Part shown: positions 41,986 to 52,146 of the stretch, piece after piece
Numbering within the stretch: position 1 is the stretch's first letter
How the letters are laid out: each line of letters begins with the position of its first letter
DNA from: Citrobacter amalonaticus
Lineage (GTDB): Bacteria; Pseudomonadota; Gammaproteobacteria; Enterobacterales; Enterobacteriaceae
DNA: 64,000 nucleotides
Assembly: GCF_018323885.1 (NCBI RefSeq)
Contig: NZ_AP024585.1
Coordinates: 1,302,001-1,366,000, forward strand
Direction: 5' to 3'
Notes under the pieces: model-generated
Seen by the model: only the letters and a program-made list of their open reading frames with translations
Database searches by the model: none
Told to the model about the DNA's origin: nothing
Position numbers and translations under genes: made by a program

Positions 41986-43053
41986 TTACTTGAGCTGAGT
42001 TTGCGCCCAGAGGATACCGCTGGCGTATTCCGGCGGCAGCAGCGGCGCGAGGGCTTCCAGCGTGGCGCTCAGGCGCGCGGTATCGCTGTCGGTCAGATTC
42101 AGATGACCCACTTTACGCCCCGGACGCACCTCTTTGTCGTACCAGTGCAGATGCACTAACGGCAGTTTCAGCCAGTCGTAGTTCAGATCGCTGCCAATCA
42201 GATTCACCATTACCGACGGACTGTCCACCACCGGTGACGGCAGCGGTAGGCCGGTAATCGCCCGCAGATGCAGCTCAAACTGGCTGATGCTGGCGCCGTT
42301 TTGCGTCCAGTGACCGCTGTTGTGCACGCGCGGGGCCAGTTCGTTGATCAGCAGACCTTCCGGCGTAACAAAGCACTCCATCGCCATCACGCCAACGTAA
42401 CCCAGCTCCTGCATGATGGCCGAAAGCATGGATTCGGCCTGCGCTTGTTGCTTCGCGTCGGCTCGAGGGAAGGCGACGCTGGTGCGCAGAATACCGTCCT
42501 GATGCAGGTTACGCGTCAGCGGGTAGAACACCGTGCTGCCGTCATGCGCGCGTGCGCCAACGAGCGACACTTCACCCGAGAAATTAATGCCTTGCTCAAC
42601 AATGCATTCGCCGTAGTTATCGTCAGGCAGTTGATCGGTTTCACTGGCGCGTAAACGCCACTGACCACGACCGTCATAACCACCGACACGACGTTTCACG
42701 ATCGCCAGTTCGCCTAAACGGTGAAAGACAGCAGGCCATTCGCTTTTGTCGGTCAGCAACTGCCATGGCGCGGTCGCCAGGCCGAGCTTATCGAAAAGCT
42801 GTTTTTGCGTCAGGCGATCAGCAATGATTGGGAACACATCACGGTTAACGAAAGCCGGATGACGCGCCAGTTCACGTGTTAACGCGGTTTCCGGCCAGCG
42901 CTCGATTTCTGCGGTAATCACGCTTTGCTGAAAAGGCACGGCAGCCGGTTCCGCATCCAGCCCCACCGGCCAGACGGCGATACCCAGCGGTTCACCGGCC
43001 TGACGGAGCATCCGGCCTAACTGCCCGTTGCCCAGTACGCAAACCTGTTTCAT
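41986..43053 (-). CDS. purK: PurK, N5-carboxyaminoimidazole ribonucleotide synthase
   Basis: ATP-grasp enzyme that carboxylates AIR with bicarbonate in purine synthesis, 355 residues. The N-terminal [17 protein letters not shown] nucleotide-binding motif, the central [15 protein letters not shown] grasp loop and the metal-binding [14 protein letters not shown] segment are intact. It overlaps purE by four bases (ATGA), so the purEK operon is coupled. Confidence 0.97.
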   Translation of the reverse strand: MKQVCVLGNGQLGRMLRQAGEPLGIAVWPVGLDAEPAAVPFQQSVITAEIERWPETALTRELARHPAFVNRDVFPIIADRLTQKQLFDKLGLATAPWQLLTDKSEWPAVFHRLGELAIVKRRVGGYDGRGQWRLRASETDQLPDDNYGECIVEQGINFSGEVSLVGARAHDGSTVFYPLTRNLHQDGILRTSVAFPRADAKQQAQAESMLSAIMQELGYVGVMAMECFVTPEGLLINELAPRVHNSGHWTQNGASISQFELHLRAITGLPLPSPVVDSPSVMVNLIGSDLNYDWLKLPLVHLHWYDKEVRPGRKVGHLNLTDSDTARLSATLEALAPLLPPEYASGILWAQTQLK

Positions 43054-43559
43054 GCCGCACCTCGCGGATCCGGATTCTCCAGCACCTCATCCGTTTGCGC
43101 CTTGCGCCAGTCGTTCAGGCGCTGATGCAATGCCTTATCATGCGTCGCCAGAATCTGCGCCGCCAGCAGCGCCGCGTTAGCCGCGCCCGCTTTACCAATT
43201 GCCAGTGTACCGACCGGAATACCGCGCGGCATCTGCACGATCGAGTACAGGCTATCGACGCCGCTCAGCGCTGCACTTTGTACCGGAACGCCCAATACCG
43301 GCACCAGCGTTTTCGCCGCAATCATACCTGGAAGATGGGCAGCGCCACCTGCGCCAGCAATAATTACCTGATAGCCGTTCTCTTCGGCGCTTTCGGCAAA
43401 GCTAAACAGTTTATCGGGGGTGCGGTGGGCAGAAACCACTTCTACGTGATGTGGGACATCCAGGATTTCAAAGATTTCGGCGGCGAACTGCATGGTAGCC
43501 CAGTCGCTTTTGGACCCCATCACGATGGCGACACGCGCCGGATTATTGCGGGAAGACAT
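43050..43559 (-). CDS. purE: PurE, N5-CAIR mutase
   Basis: Rearranges N5-CAIR to CAIR, the step after PurK. The start [16 protein letters not shown] at 43559 gives 169 residues as in E. coli; a longer frame into the promoter is rejected. The SDWATM loop and AHRTP motif near residue 45, and the [11 protein letters not shown] loop, make up the active site. A PurR operator lies upstream. Confidence 0.97.
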   Translation of the reverse strand: MSSRNNPARVAIVMGSKSDWATMQFAAEIFEILDVPHHVEVVSAHRTPDKLFSFAESAEENGYQVIIAGAGGAAHLPGMIAAKTLVPVLGVPVQSAALSGVDSLYSIVQMPRGIPVGTLAIGKAGAANAALLAAQILATHDKALHQRLNDWRKAQTDEVLENPDPRGAA

Positions 43560-43914
43560 GCGTCTGAAAACTCCTGTGGTGCGGGACACGCTGCTTTTGA
43601 GGCCACAGAGAATAGCACGATACAACGCCAAGGAAAACGGTTGCGTAGCTGGATTTTAAGGCTTCCTGCGATGTCAAAAGAGATTTCGCTGGAAACGTAC
43701 CGGTTCTAACAGGAGCGGATCAACCCCCTCTGTGCCTCCTGACAAAAAGGGACTCTGTGGATCATGCTTTTTGAAATTGCTGTTGGCTTGATGTTGATTG
43801 TAAGTCGCGTAGCAATATTGACATCCACTCACTGTTGAAAGCGGGTATATCGGTGCGACGGCTGGCACTAATGATCATCGCGAGTATTCCAGTCGATAAT
43901 GAGGGGGCTTTTTC
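43560..43914. other. Intergenic region between lpxH and purE
   Basis: A 355-base gap holding the purE promoter region and PurR box on the right-hand side of purE. From about 43650 to 43900 only short, unconvincing open frames are seen, and no hairpin with a T-run was recognised for lpxH. I see no gene here. Confidence 0.6.
43631..43646 (-). promoter_or_regulatory. PurR operator of purEK
   Basis: Read on the minus strand the site is ACGCAACCGTTTTCCT, matching the PurR consensus ACGCAAACGTTTTCNT at all but one fixed position. It lies 72 bases before the purE start, where purE control is known in E. coli. Confidence 0.88.
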
Positions 43915-44637
43915 TCAAAACGGGAAAGCGATCAGTTTCACATCGTCCGGCGTGACTTTAACCATCGATCCTTCCGTATGCCAGGCACCTAACACGACGC
44001 GAAAGGCGGGTTCGCCATTAGCCGTGAGCGGGTGGACATCAGGACGGTGAGTATGGCCGTGAATCAGCCACTGGACATGATGTTTTTCCATCTCTGCGAT
44101 CACCGCATGTGGGTTGACGTCCATGATTTCCAGCGATTTGCTGCGGTTAGCAGCTTTGCTGTCGGCTCGCATTCGGGCGGCCACGCGTTTGCGAATACAC
44201 AGCGGCAGGGCGAGGAACAGCGTTTGCAGCCAGCGTTGATGGACTTTTGCGCGAAATGCCTGATAACCCGCGTCATCGGTGCACAGCGTATCGCCGTGCA
44301 GGATAAGCACCCGGCGACCGTACAGATTGAGCACTTTTTCCTGGGGGAGCAACGTCATGCCGCTTTCGCAGGCGAAGCGTTTGCCAATCAGGAAGTCACG
44401 ATTACCGTGAATAAAGAAACAGGGGACGCCGGAATCAACAACCGCTTTAATAGCGGCAGCGATTTCACGATGTAACGGGTTGGGATCGTCATCGCCAATC
44501 CACGCTTCGAACAGGTCGCCCAGGATATACAATGCGTCGGCCTGACGGGCTTCACCCGCTAAAAAACGCAGAAAACCGGCGGTGATCGCCGGTTCTTCCG
44601 TGCAGAGATGTAGATCTGCAATAAACAGTGTCGTCAC
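43915..44637 (-). CDS. lpxH: LpxH, UDP-2,3-diacylglucosamine pyrophosphatase
   Basis: Peripheral membrane metallophosphatase of lipid A synthesis that makes lipid X. It has 240 residues, the E. coli length. The metal ligands are in ADLHL (D8, H10), LGDLFEAW (D41) and HGNRDFL (N79), and a C-terminal HGHTHRPD completes the site. It follows ppiB by two bases on the same strand, forming a ppiB-lpxH unit. Confidence 0.97.
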   Translation of the reverse strand: MTTLFIADLHLCTEEPAITAGFLRFLAGEARQADALYILGDLFEAWIGDDDPNPLHREIAAAIKAVVDSGVPCFFIHGNRDFLIGKRFACESGMTLLPQEKVLNLYGRRVLILHGDTLCTDDAGYQAFRAKVHQRWLQTLFLALPLCIRKRVAARMRADSKAANRSKSLEIMDVNPHAVIAEMEKHHVQWLIHGHTHRPDVHPLTANGEPAFRVVLGAWHTEGSMVKVTPDDVKLIAFPF

Positions 44638-44639
44638 GA

Positions 44640-45134
44640 TTACTCGCTGACGGTCACGTTTTCGATAATGACGTCTTCTTTCGGTACGTCCTGGTGCATG
44701 CCGCTGCGACCGGTAGAAACGCCCTTGATTTTGTCAACCACGTCCATCCCTTCAACCACTTCCGCAAAGACGCAGTAGCCCCAGCCCTGCATGCTTTCGG
44801 CGGAGAAGTTCAGGAAGTCGTTGTCGGCAACGTTGATGAAGAACTGCGCTGTTGCAGAGTGCGGAGCCTGAGTACGCGCCATTGCCAGCGTACCACGGGT
44901 GTTTTTCAGACCGTTGTTGGCTTCGTTTTTGATAGCGTCTTTGGTGGCTTTCTGTTTCATGCCAGGCTCAAAACCGCCGCCCTGAATCATAAAACCATTG
45001 ATCACACGGTGGAAAATGGTGTTGTTGTAAAAACCTTCGCGGCAGTAGTCCAGGAAGTTTTTAACTGTTTCAGGCGCTTTATCATCAAACGTTTTGATTA
45101 CGATATCGCCGTGATTAGTGTGGAAAGTAACCAT
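44640..45134 (-). CDS. ppiB: PpiB, cytoplasmic peptidyl-prolyl isomerase (cyclophilin B)
   Basis: A 164-residue cyclophilin without a signal peptide. The catalytic [13 protein letters not shown] and the substrate pocket [13 protein letters not shown] are visible. It catalyses proline isomerisation during folding in the cytoplasm. It is divergent from cysS with a 174-base gap and followed closely by lpxH. Confidence 0.97.
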   Translation of the reverse strand: MVTFHTNHGDIVIKTFDDKAPETVKNFLDYCREGFYNNTIFHRVINGFMIQGGGFEPGMKQKATKDAIKNEANNGLKNTRGTLAMARTQAPHSATAQFFINVADNDFLNFSAESMQGWGYCVFAEVVEGMDVVDKIKGVSTGRSGMHQDVPKEDVIIENVTVSE

Positions 45135-45308
45135 TTTTGCATCCTGTTCCGATATAGTAGTGCTTTAACCCAACTAAGGGTCAGAGTTAGGGAGGTGTTA
45201 TAGCATAACCGCACGCTGCGATCACCTCGCAAAGTGTGCTGCTTCCCGTCCGAATTATGGGTATTATACAGACTTTGTTATCCACACACGTCTTACACGG
45301 AATCTTCG

Positions 45309-46694
45309 ATGTTAAAAATCTTTAATACACTGACGCGCCAAAAAGAGGAATTCAAACCCATTCATGCCGGGGAAGTCGGCATGTACGTGTGTGGTATTAC
45401 CGTTTACGATCTCTGTCATATTGGTCATGGCCGTACGTTTGTGGCGTTTGACGTGGTGGCGCGCTATCTGCGCTTTCTGGGCTACAAGCTGAAGTACGTG
45501 CGTAACATCACCGATATCGACGATAAAATCATTAAACGCGCAAATGAAAACGGCGAAAGCTTTGTCGCGCTGGTGGATCGTATGATCGCCGAAATGCACA
45601 ACGACTTTGATGCGCTAAATATTCTGCGTCCGGACCTGGAGCCGCGCGCGACTCACCATATCGCTGAAATCATTGAAATCACTGAACAGCTGATTGCTAA
45701 AGGTCACGCCTATGTGGCGGATAACGGCGATGTGATGTTCGATGTCCCGACCGACCCAAACTACGGTCAATTGTCGCGCCAGGATCTGGACCAACTGCAG
45801 GCCGGCGCGCGCGTGGATGTGGTCGATGTGAAACGTAACCCGATGGACTTCGTGCTGTGGAAGATGTCCAAAGAGGGCGAGCCGAGCTGGCCGTCACCGT
45901 GGGGCGCAGGCCGTCCTGGCTGGCATATTGAATGTTCCGCGATGAACTGCAAACAGCTGGGTAATCACTTTGATATCCACGGCGGCGGTTCTGATCTGAT
46001 GTTCCCGCACCACGAAAACGAAATTGCCCAGTCCACCTGTGCGCATGACGGTGAGTACGTGAATTACTGGATGCACTCCGGGATGGTGATGGTTGACCGC
46101 GAAAAGATGTCCAAATCGCTGGGTAACTTCTTTACCGTACGCGACGTGCTGAAGTATTACGACGCGGAAACCGTGCGCTACTTCCTGATGTCCGGCCACT
46201 ATCGCAGCCAGTTGAACTACAGTGAAGAGAACCTGAAGCAGGCGCGTTCTGCGCTGGAGCGCTTGTACACCGCGCTGCGCGGGACGGATACGTCGGTCGC
46301 GCCAGCCGGTGGCGAGGCGTTTGAAGCGCGCTTTGTTGAGGCGATGAATGACGATTTCAACACCCCGGAAGCCTACTCCGTACTGTTCGACATGGCGCGC
46401 GAAGTGAATCGTCTGAAAGGCGAAGACATGGCCGCCGCGAACGCGATGGCCTCACATCTGCGTAAGATTTCTGGCGTGCTGGGACTGCTGGAGCAGGATC
46501 CGGAAGCGTTTCTGCAAAGCGGTGCGCAGGCGGATGACGGTGAAGTCGCGGAAATTGAAGCGCTGATTCAACAGCGCCTGGATGCCCGTAAAGCCAAAGA
46601 CTGGGCGGCGGCGGATGCGGCGCGTGACCGTCTGAACGAAATGGGCATCGTGCTGGAAGATGGCCCGCAGGGGACGACCTGGCGTCGTAAGTAA
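45309..46694 (+). CDS. cysS: Cysteinyl-tRNA synthetase
   Basis: Class I aminoacyl-tRNA synthetase, 461 residues as in E. coli. The start [15 protein letters not shown] at 45309 is chosen by homology; the upstream frame to 45234 runs through promoter sequence. The zinc ligand C28 lies in [19 protein letters not shown], which also contains the HIGH motif. [11 protein letters not shown] and HHENE provide the remaining zinc ligands, and KMSKSLGN is near residue 266. Paired REP units follow. Confidence 0.98.
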   Translation: MLKIFNTLTRQKEEFKPIHAGEVGMYVCGITVYDLCHIGHGRTFVAFDVVARYLRFLGYKLKYVRNITDIDDKIIKRANENGESFVALVDRMIAEMHNDFDALNILRPDLEPRATHHIAEIIEITEQLIAKGHAYVADNGDVMFDVPTDPNYGQLSRQDLDQLQAGARVDVVDVKRNPMDFVLWKMSKEGEPSWPSPWGAGRPGWHIECSAMNCKQLGNHFDIHGGGSDLMFPHHENEIAQSTCAHDGEYVNYWMHSGMVMVDREKMSKSLGNFFTVRDVLKYYDAETVRYFLMSGHYRSQLNYSEENLKQARSALERLYTALRGTDTSVAPAGGEAFEARFVEAMNDDFNTPEAYSVLFDMAREVNRLKGEDMAAANAMASHLRKISGVLGLLEQDPEAFLQSGAQADDGEVAEIEALIQQRLDARKAKDWAAADAARDRLNEMGIVLEDGPQGTTWRRK

Positions 46695-46700
46695 CGTTCT

Positions 46701-46782
46701 TGCCGGATGGCGGCTAACGCCTTATCCGGTCGACAACATACCTGAGCCGTGCCGGATAAAACGTTTTGCGTCGTTATCCGGC
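46701..46782. repeat. BIME between cysS and ybcI
   Basis: One REP unit at 46701-46738 and a GCCGGATAA ... TTATCCGGC hairpin at 46750-46782 fill the gap between convergent genes. Confidence 0.8.
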
Positions 46783-46785
46783 AAT

Positions 46786-47310
46786 TCAATGCTTCCGGTA
46801 CCACCGCAGCATCCCCATCAGCAGTACACCCGGCAACCACACCCACAGTAACTCGGAAATAATGACCTGATGCCCGTACGGCGTGGTGTAGCGCGACAGG
46901 GCAAACGGCGCGACTTTTATCACCTGCCATGGTGCGAAAAAGCGCTCGTCCGACCACGGCCACAGCCAGCCAACTCCTTTGCCGCCGGTAGTGATTGCGT
47001 CCAGCAGACTGTGCGACAGCAGCGAAACCGTCAAAAACAACCAGCAGCGCATTAACCCGGCTTTAAACCATCGCCGCCCCATCCACACGCAGAGCAGCGG
47101 GACCACCAACGCAAACAGTAGAGAATGGGTAAACCCTCGGTGTCCGAACACGTTCCCGTAGGACACGCCGAGTTTGAATGAAAGGACGTCGGCATCCGGT
47201 AGCATTGCCAGCGCGATCCCGGCAAACAGTAAACGTGGAGGAATGACTTTCAGTCCCAGACCCAGCCCAAGGCAAATCGGGACGGCGGCGTGCGTGATAA
47301 CGGTAGGCAT
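46786..47310 (-). CDS. ybcI: YbcI, YdjM/DUF457-family inner membrane protein
   Basis: A 174-residue membrane protein of the YdjM (DUF457) family, annotated as metal-dependent hydrolase-like. The start MPTVITHAAVPICLG at 47310 matches E. coli YbcI (173). The histidine in ITHAAVP, the aspartates in MLPDADVLSF and HRGFTHS form the expected metal-site pattern. Three to four hydrophobic helices are visible. The physiological role is unknown. Confidence 0.92.
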   Translation of the reverse strand: MPTVITHAAVPICLGLGLGLKVIPPRLLFAGIALAMLPDADVLSFKLGVSYGNVFGHRGFTHSLLFALVVPLLCVWMGRRWFKAGLMRCWLFLTVSLLSHSLLDAITTGGKGVGWLWPWSDERFFAPWQVIKVAPFALSRYTTPYGHQVIISELLWVWLPGVLLMGMLRWYRKH

Positions 47311-47382
47311 TGTCATTATCCCTGGCAAATCATAGCAATATAGCAGTGGCAAGCGGGGAGAGGAGGCGGGTGAATTCCGAAT

Positions 47383-48399
47383 TTATGCCGATTCGCGCAC
47401 GACCAGTTGACCGGAAAGGGTAATGCGCTGGATTTGTAGCGCCGGCTCTTTCAGTTTGCGCATCATAAGGACTGCCGCCTGGCGTCCGGTCTCTTCACTG
47501 GCGGATGAAACATAGGTCAATGACGGCGAGGTCAGATTCACGTGGAGCATGTCTTCGAACCCAATCAGGGCAACCTGTTGCGTGAGGAAAACATCTTTCC
47601 CGACCGTGCGCCCAACCTGATGAATGCCGGAGAACGAGCCAATCATCGCGGCGGGAGAATGGCAAAGCAGGGCGGTGAAGGTGTTGTTTTTTTCCAGTAA
47701 CTGGCGTGTGGCGAGCCCCGCCGCCTGAGTGTCGTCACTACAGGCTGGTGCGGACTCTTCGCGATACACCAGGCCGTTCTGCGTCATCGCGCTGCGAAAA
47801 CCCAGCAGTCGTTGCTCACGAATGTGGCAGCCTTCCTGACCGCCGATATAGGCGATATTACGGTGCCCGCGCTCGATGAGGTAGCGGGTCGCCAGATTCG
47901 CGGCCTGGCGATTATCGCGCATCACCAGATCGCATTTGTCTTCCAGTAGCGACTGAGACACCACCACCAGCGGTAGCGGGCAGTGGCGGATTTTCTCTGG
48001 CAATGTTGAGGCGCGATTATCAGAGGCGAGGTAAATCACCCCGGCGACGCCCTGCTGCTTAAACGACAGCAGACAGCGCTCCAGGTGATCGCCATCGTTA
48101 AGCGGTTGGCCGAGAAAAACCATAAAACCGTTTTTTTCCAGTTCCTGAACAATGCTTGCCATTACCTTGATGGAAAAGCTGTCGCTAAAATCGCGCAGGA
48201 TCAGGCCGATCAAATTAGAGGTGTTAGCGCGAAGATTCGCCGCGGCGATGTTATGGACATAGCCAAGCGTATTGATGGCGGCATGAACCTTCTCAATGGT
48301 TGCCTCTGAGATTTTCCCTTTCTGGCGTAGCACCAGCGAAACGGTTGAGACCGAAACGCCCGCCAGCTTTGCCACATCAATAATGCTGACTTTCTTCAA
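47383..48399 (-). CDS. MalI-like LacI-family repressor
   Basis: A 338-residue LacI/GalR regulator. The likely start is TTG at 48399, with GGGAG upstream and a protein start of (M)KKVSIIDVAKLAGVSVSTVS. Longer frames have no ribosome site. The helix-turn-helix and hinge (NIAAANLRANTSN) are complete. The protein resembles E. coli MalI in the N-terminal half. It lies 84 bases after the PTS gene on the same strand, so it is probably co-transcribed with its target. This differs from E. coli, where malI is divergent from malXY. Confidence 0.88.
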   Translation of the reverse strand: MKKVSIIDVAKLAGVSVSTVSLVLRQKGKISEATIEKVHAAINTLGYVHNIAAANLRANTSNLIGLILRDFSDSFSIKVMASIVQELEKNGFMVFLGQPLNDGDHLERCLLSFKQQGVAGVIYLASDNRASTLPEKIRHCPLPLVVVSQSLLEDKCDLVMRDNRQAANLATRYLIERGHRNIAYIGGQEGCHIREQRLLGFRSAMTQNGLVYREESAPACSDDTQAAGLATRQLLEKNNTFTALLCHSPAAMIGSFSGIHQVGRTVGKDVFLTQQVALIGFEDMLHVNLTSPSLTYVSSASEETGRQAAVLMMRKLKEPALQIQRITLSGQLVVRESA

Positions 48400-48483
48400 A
48401 ATCGCTCCCTGAAAATTACCGGTTATCAGCCTGATACAACAACGTCTCCCAGCGTACAGGAGACGTGTCACTCAGACATCTTA

Positions 48484-49983
48484 TTATTTGCCGATCATCG
48501 TGGACATGGTCTGGGCGATAAACTGTGCTCTGGCACCGAAAATCACCTGGATACCGTTGTCGCCGACAAAGACCACGCCGCGCGCGCCGAGGCCGTTGAG
48601 ACCGTCTTTATCGACCACGTCGCTTTTCGCCACTTCCAGACGCAGACGGGTGATGCAGGAGCCGACGGAGTCGATATTTTGCGCACCGCCCAGCAGGCCG
48701 ATGATTTCAGTGGCAATTTCCGTATCCGTCTTGTCGTTGGCATTGGCGGTCACTTCGGTTCGACCTGGCGTTTTGATATCGAAACGGCGAATGACAAAGC
48801 GGAAGGTAAAGTAGTAAATCAGCGCCATCGGCACACCGATGATAATGGCGTTCAGGAAGTTGGTCTGATAACCATTGAAGGACGGCAGAATGCCAAACGA
48901 CAGATAGTCGATGAAACCGGCGGAGAACGATTTGGCAATATGCGCATGCAGCAGGTACATGGTCATATAGGCCAGACCCGCCATCACGGCGTTGAAGACG
49001 TACAGAATCGGTGCCACGAAGATAAATGTGAACTCAACCGGCTCGGTGATCCCTGTCAGGAAGCAGGTGAGCGCCGCCGAGAACAGAATACCGGCGGCAA
49101 TTTTCTTATTCTTCGTGTGTGCTTCGTGATACATCGCCAGACATGCCGCAGGCAGCGCGAACAGCATCAGCGGGAACTCGCCCTGCATAAACTTACCGGC
49201 GTTTTGATAGGTATCGCTACTGAAGGATTTGACCCCTTCCTCCAGCATTTTGAACCAGATGGTCTGATCGCCGTGGATCACCTGGCCGGCCTGAGTGGTG
49301 TAATCCCCAAAGGAATACCAGAAAGAGGGATACCAGATGTGATGTAAACCGAGCGGGATCAGCGCGCGTTCAACCAGGCCAAAGATAAAGGTTGAGACCG
49401 CCTGATTATCGCCGTTAACCACCACCGAGAGCGCATCGATACCGGACTGAATATGTTGCCAGACGTAGGGCAGCAGCAGACCGAGCACGAAGGAGAGAAA
49501 CGCGGTGGCGATGGCCACAAAACGTTTACCGGAGAAGAAACCGAGGAATTCCGGCAACTGCATGGTGTGAAAGCGGTTGTAACACCAGGCGGCGAGAATA
49601 CCGCAGATCAGACCGCCAAAGACGCCCATCTGCAGGGTCGGGATTCCGACCACCATCGCGTATTTGCCGCCCTGGGAGGCCATCTCCGGCGTGATGCTCA
49701 GCACCGTACTGATGGTGATATTGGTGACAAACACGGAGACCGCCGCCGACAGCGCGGCAATACCCGATTCTGAAGCGAGACCGACGGCAGAGCCGATAGC
49801 AAACAACATCGGCAGGTTATCAAAGATAACGCCGCCTGCGTTCATCATCAGCGGCAGATGGAATTTATCTCCGAAGGCCAGCAGCAGGCCCGCAGCAGGA
49901 AGTAGTGAAATTGGCAGCATTAAAGCGCGACCAATCATTGATAATTTAGACAACGATTTAACAAACCCTGATATCAGACTCAT
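48484..49983 (-). CDS. PTS EIICB component, glucose/maltose (MalX/PtsG-like) family
   Basis: A 499-residue sugar permease with an N-terminal EIIC domain (about ten hydrophobic segments; LPISLLPAAGLLLAFGD and GITEPVEFTFIFVAP as landmarks) and a C-terminal EIIB domain. The phosphorylated cysteine is C443 in SCITRLRLEV. No EIIA domain is present, so it probably depends on EIIA-Glc (Crr). The ATG at 49983 with GGGGGAATC upstream is preferred over a longer frame. Two palindromes precede the gene. No sugar-processing enzyme is encoded beside it, so the substrate is uncertain. Confidence 0.9.
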   Translation of the reverse strand: MSLISGFVKSLSKLSMIGRALMLPISLLPAAGLLLAFGDKFHLPLMMNAGGVIFDNLPMLFAIGSAVGLASESGIAALSAAVSVFVTNITISTVLSITPEMASQGGKYAMVVGIPTLQMGVFGGLICGILAAWCYNRFHTMQLPEFLGFFSGKRFVAIATAFLSFVLGLLLPYVWQHIQSGIDALSVVVNGDNQAVSTFIFGLVERALIPLGLHHIWYPSFWYSFGDYTTQAGQVIHGDQTIWFKMLEEGVKSFSSDTYQNAGKFMQGEFPLMLFALPAACLAMYHEAHTKNKKIAAGILFSAALTCFLTGITEPVEFTFIFVAPILYVFNAVMAGLAYMTMYLLHAHIAKSFSAGFIDYLSFGILPSFNGYQTNFLNAIIIGVPMALIYYFTFRFVIRRFDIKTPGRTEVTANANDKTDTEIATEIIGLLGGAQNIDSVGSCITRLRLEVAKSDVVDKDGLNGLGARGVVFVGDNGIQVIFGARAQFIAQTMSTMIGK

Positions 49984-50026
49984 GCTGATTCCCCCGAGTA
50001 GCGTTTTTATTGACGCTGTTATTGTA

Positions 50027-50042
50027 AGTAGAACGTTATAGT
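50027..50042. promoter_or_regulatory. Second, degenerate operator before the PTS gene
   Basis: AGTAGAACGTTATAGT shares the left half and AACGTT core with the perfect palindrome at 50040-50055 and overlaps it by three bases. Centres are 13 bp apart. Confidence 0.6.
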
Positions 50043-50055
50043 AGAACGTTCTACT
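50040..50055. promoter_or_regulatory. Perfect palindromic operator before the PTS gene
   Basis: AGTAGAACGTTCTACT is a perfect 16-bp palindrome with an AACGTT centre, as in MalI-type operators. TATAAC and TACAAT sequences on the minus strand at the same place are candidate -10 elements, so binding would block the promoter. Confidence 0.8.
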
Positions 50056-50183
50056 TATCGTGATGAAGGCGTGGATTTTGCGCAACTGAAATTTCACGCT
50101 TCATCAAATGAAATCGCGATTCTTTGAAGTTGATCGATAATTAACCGCTATGGTCGTAGGGTGACAGGGGAGGAGAAGGGGAG

Positions 50184-50222
50184 CCTCAACCCGACATCTC
50201 CGAAGGAGAGATCGGGTTGAGG
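50184..50222. terminator. Strong hairpin after ybcJ
   Basis: CCTCAACCCGA (50184-50194) pairs with TCGGGTTGAGG (50212-50222), and an inner TCTCC/GGAGA stem caps it with a GAA loop. It starts 11 bases beyond the ybcJ stop on the minus strand. There is no U-tract, so it may stabilise the mRNA end or act with another factor. Confidence 0.6.
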
Positions 50223-50233
50223 TGTCAGACCGC

Positions 50234-50446
50234 TCAGGCTGTTACGGTGATGGTCTGTCCGGCAAAACTCACGGTTTGGCCGGCCACGATTTTACAGCGC
50301 TTGCGGGTTTCTACCGCGCCGTCAACTTTTACCTGACCTTCGGCAATCGCCATTTTCGCCTGGGCGCCGCTTTCACTCCAGCCTTCCAGTTTCAGCAAAT
50401 CGCACAGTTCAACGTGAGGATGCTTGCCTAAAGAAAAGGTTGCCAT
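50234..50446 (-). CDS. ybcJ: YbcJ, S4-like RNA-binding protein
   Basis: A 70-residue S4-like domain protein. The start MATFSLGKHPHVELCDLL at 50446 matches E. coli YbcJ in length; a ten-residue upstream extension overlaps folD and is rejected. The S4-type helix-turn-beta (LLKLEGWSESGAQAKMAI ... VKVDGAVETRKRCKI) suggests RNA binding. It begins one base after the folD stop and is co-transcribed with it. Confidence 0.94.
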   Translation of the reverse strand: MATFSLGKHPHVELCDLLKLEGWSESGAQAKMAIAEGQVKVDGAVETRKRCKIVAGQTVSFAGQTITVTA

Positions 50447-50447
50447 A

Positions 50448-51314
50448 TTAATTGTCCTGAGGATCGTGATATTCAACGCACGCCTGTAGCGTGTTTTCGA
50501 TAAGTGTGGCGACCGTCATTGGCCCCACGCCGCCCGGTACGGGCGTAATGTACGAGGCACGTGCGGCAGCGTCTTCAAATACCACGTCGCCGACGACTTT
50601 GCCATTTTCCAGACGGTTGATGCCGACATCAACCACGATAGCGCCTTCTTTGATCCACTCACCTGGAATAAAGCCCGGTTTCCCGACGGCAACGATCAGC
50701 AGATCGGCATGCTCAACGTGATGACGCAGATTTTTGGTGAAGCGGTGGGTCACCGTAGTGGTGCAACCGGCCAGTAGCAGTTCCATACTCATGGGACGAC
50801 CCACGATGTTAGAGGCACCGATCACGACCGCATTCAGCCCATAGAGGTCGATGTTGTAACGTTCGAGCAGGGTGACAATCCCGCGCGGCGTGCAGGGGCG
50901 CAAACGCGGGGCGCGCTGGCACAGGCGACCGACGTTGTAAGGATGGAAACCGTCCACGTCTTTATCCGGATCAATTCGTTCCAGCACTTTGACATTATCG
51001 ATGCCTGCCGGAAGTGGCAACTGCACCAGAATACCGTCGATAGTGTTGTCGGCGTTGAGCGTATCAATCAGCTCAAGCAGTTCCGCCTCGCTGGTGGTTT
51101 CCGGCAGGTCATACGAGCGGGAGACGAATCCCACTTCGTCACAGGCTTTACGCTTGCTTGCCACATAAATCTGCGAAGCCGGGTTGCTGCCTACCAGCAC
51201 TACCGCCAGGCCAGGGGCTCGACGCCCGGCCTCAATACGCGCCTGAACTTTTTGAGCAACCTCAGAGCGCACCTGCTGCGCAATCGTTTTACCGTCAATA
51301 ATCTTTGCTGCCAT
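50448..51314 (-). CDS. folD: FolD, methylenetetrahydrofolate dehydrogenase/cyclohydrolase
   Basis: Bifunctional C1-folate enzyme, 288 residues as in E. coli. The catalytic Y-x3-K ([13 protein letters not shown]), the [26 protein letters not shown] active-site loop and the NADP-binding [15 protein letters not shown] segment are present. It supplies 10-formyl-THF for purine synthesis. ybcJ follows immediately. Confidence 0.97.
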   Translation of the reverse strand: MAAKIIDGKTIAQQVRSEVAQKVQARIEAGRRAPGLAVVLVGSNPASQIYVASKRKACDEVGFVSRSYDLPETTSEAELLELIDTLNADNTIDGILVQLPLPAGIDNVKVLERIDPDKDVDGFHPYNVGRLCQRAPRLRPCTPRGIVTLLERYNIDLYGLNAVVIGASNIVGRPMSMELLLAGCTTTVTHRFTKNLRHHVEHADLLIVAVGKPGFIPGEWIKEGAIVVDVGINRLENGKVVGDVVFEDAAARASYITPVPGGVGPMTVATLIENTLQACVEYHDPQDN

Positions 51315-51491
51315 CAGAGAGAGGATTCCATCTGTTACTTCACGTCAAAGGGGATGGCGCTATTTTGTCAGAAGTGAAGGCGGTTGTCAGTTACCGCTTA
51401 CTATTGGCGTTGTTTTAGAGGGTTATCTGAAGGGGATTTGCCCTGCAAACAGACGGGATGCTCATAACTCAAGCAGTTGAGAGGAAAGCCA

Positions 51492-51519
51492 TTGACCGCT
51501 AAGGTTGTGAACGTATAAT
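51492..51519 (+). promoter_or_regulatory. argU promoter
   Basis: TTGACC (51492-51497) and TATAAT (51514-51519) are separated by 16 bases and lie about 38 bases before the tRNA, consistent with a short leader. Confidence 0.8.
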
Positions 51520-51557
51520 ACCGACCAGTTTTGTGTCAGTCCGCATTACAGTTCAAT

Positions 51558-51634
<77 letters not shown>

Positions 51635-51774
51635 TTTCGAAGTCAATACACCTCTACTGAATTCGCTTTTTATCCGTTATATTCCCTGAAATGAGAAAAA
51701 ATTCCCTGTCGGTGTTAATCCTGATATATCTCTGGATGAGGCTCGCTTGAAGCGAGAGGACGCCCGGAAGGTAT

Positions 51775-51794
51775 AAAAAGATCACCTCTTTTTT
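51775..51794 (-). terminator. A/T-rich hairpin at the end of the hha-like gene
   Basis: AAAAAGA (51793-51787 on the minus strand) pairs with TCTTTTT (51781-51775) around GGTGA, overlapping the stop codon. It is a weak stem made of A-T pairs but ends in a T-run. Confidence 0.45.
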
Positions 51795-51987
51795 AACGAA
51801 CCAGCGACCATACGGCTGCCGGCACTTTGTCATACAGGGTGTTCGTTATTATCTCCGCCAGTCGATGGTCGGCTGCTGCGTAAAAATTCACCAGTTCATC
51901 GTTATTTTTTTCGATGACTTTATCCAGCGTTGCCTGACAGGTACATTTCCTTAACTGGAAAAGCCATTCCTGCTTTGTTTTAATCAT
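51793..51987 (-). CDS. Hha/YmoA-family nucleoid modulator
   Basis: A 64-residue homologue of Hha/YmoA. The pattern W-L-x-LRKC-x7-LDKVIEKN then L-VNFYAAADHRLAEI and LYDKVPAAVW follows Hha closely. Hha proteins bind H-NS and strengthen silencing of horizontally acquired DNA (established). The start at 51987 with AGGA upstream gives the family core; longer versions are unlikely. It is the gene nearest argU in the accessory block, in the same direction as the IalB-like and autotransporter genes. It may silence the A/T-rich cassette (inference). Confidence 0.85.
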   Translation of the reverse strand: MIKTKQEWLFQLRKCTCQATLDKVIEKNNDELVNFYAAADHRLAEIITNTLYDKVPAAVWSLVR

Positions 51988-52110
51988 TACTTTCCTGTGC
52001 TCCAGATAGCGCTTAAAAACAACGTATATCACTCACACAATTCCGGCACTGCCGTAAATGAAACCGCAACAAAATGATAGTGCCATAGCATTATCACCGA
52101 AAAGGAGGAC

Positions 52111-52143
52111 GGAAACCCCAATGCTCAGTCATGTAGGGTTTCC
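52111..52143 (-). terminator. Hairpin after the ialB-like gene
   Basis: GGAAACCC pairs with GGGTTTCC in the 3' region of the ialB-like gene (52143-52111 on the minus strand), and a TCCTTTTC stretch follows about six bases on. A plausible terminator. Confidence 0.55.
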
Positions 52144-52146
52144 CTT

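Noticed and set aside
43674..43868. Short open frame between purE and lpxH
   Set aside because: No ribosome site and no family signal; probably chance.
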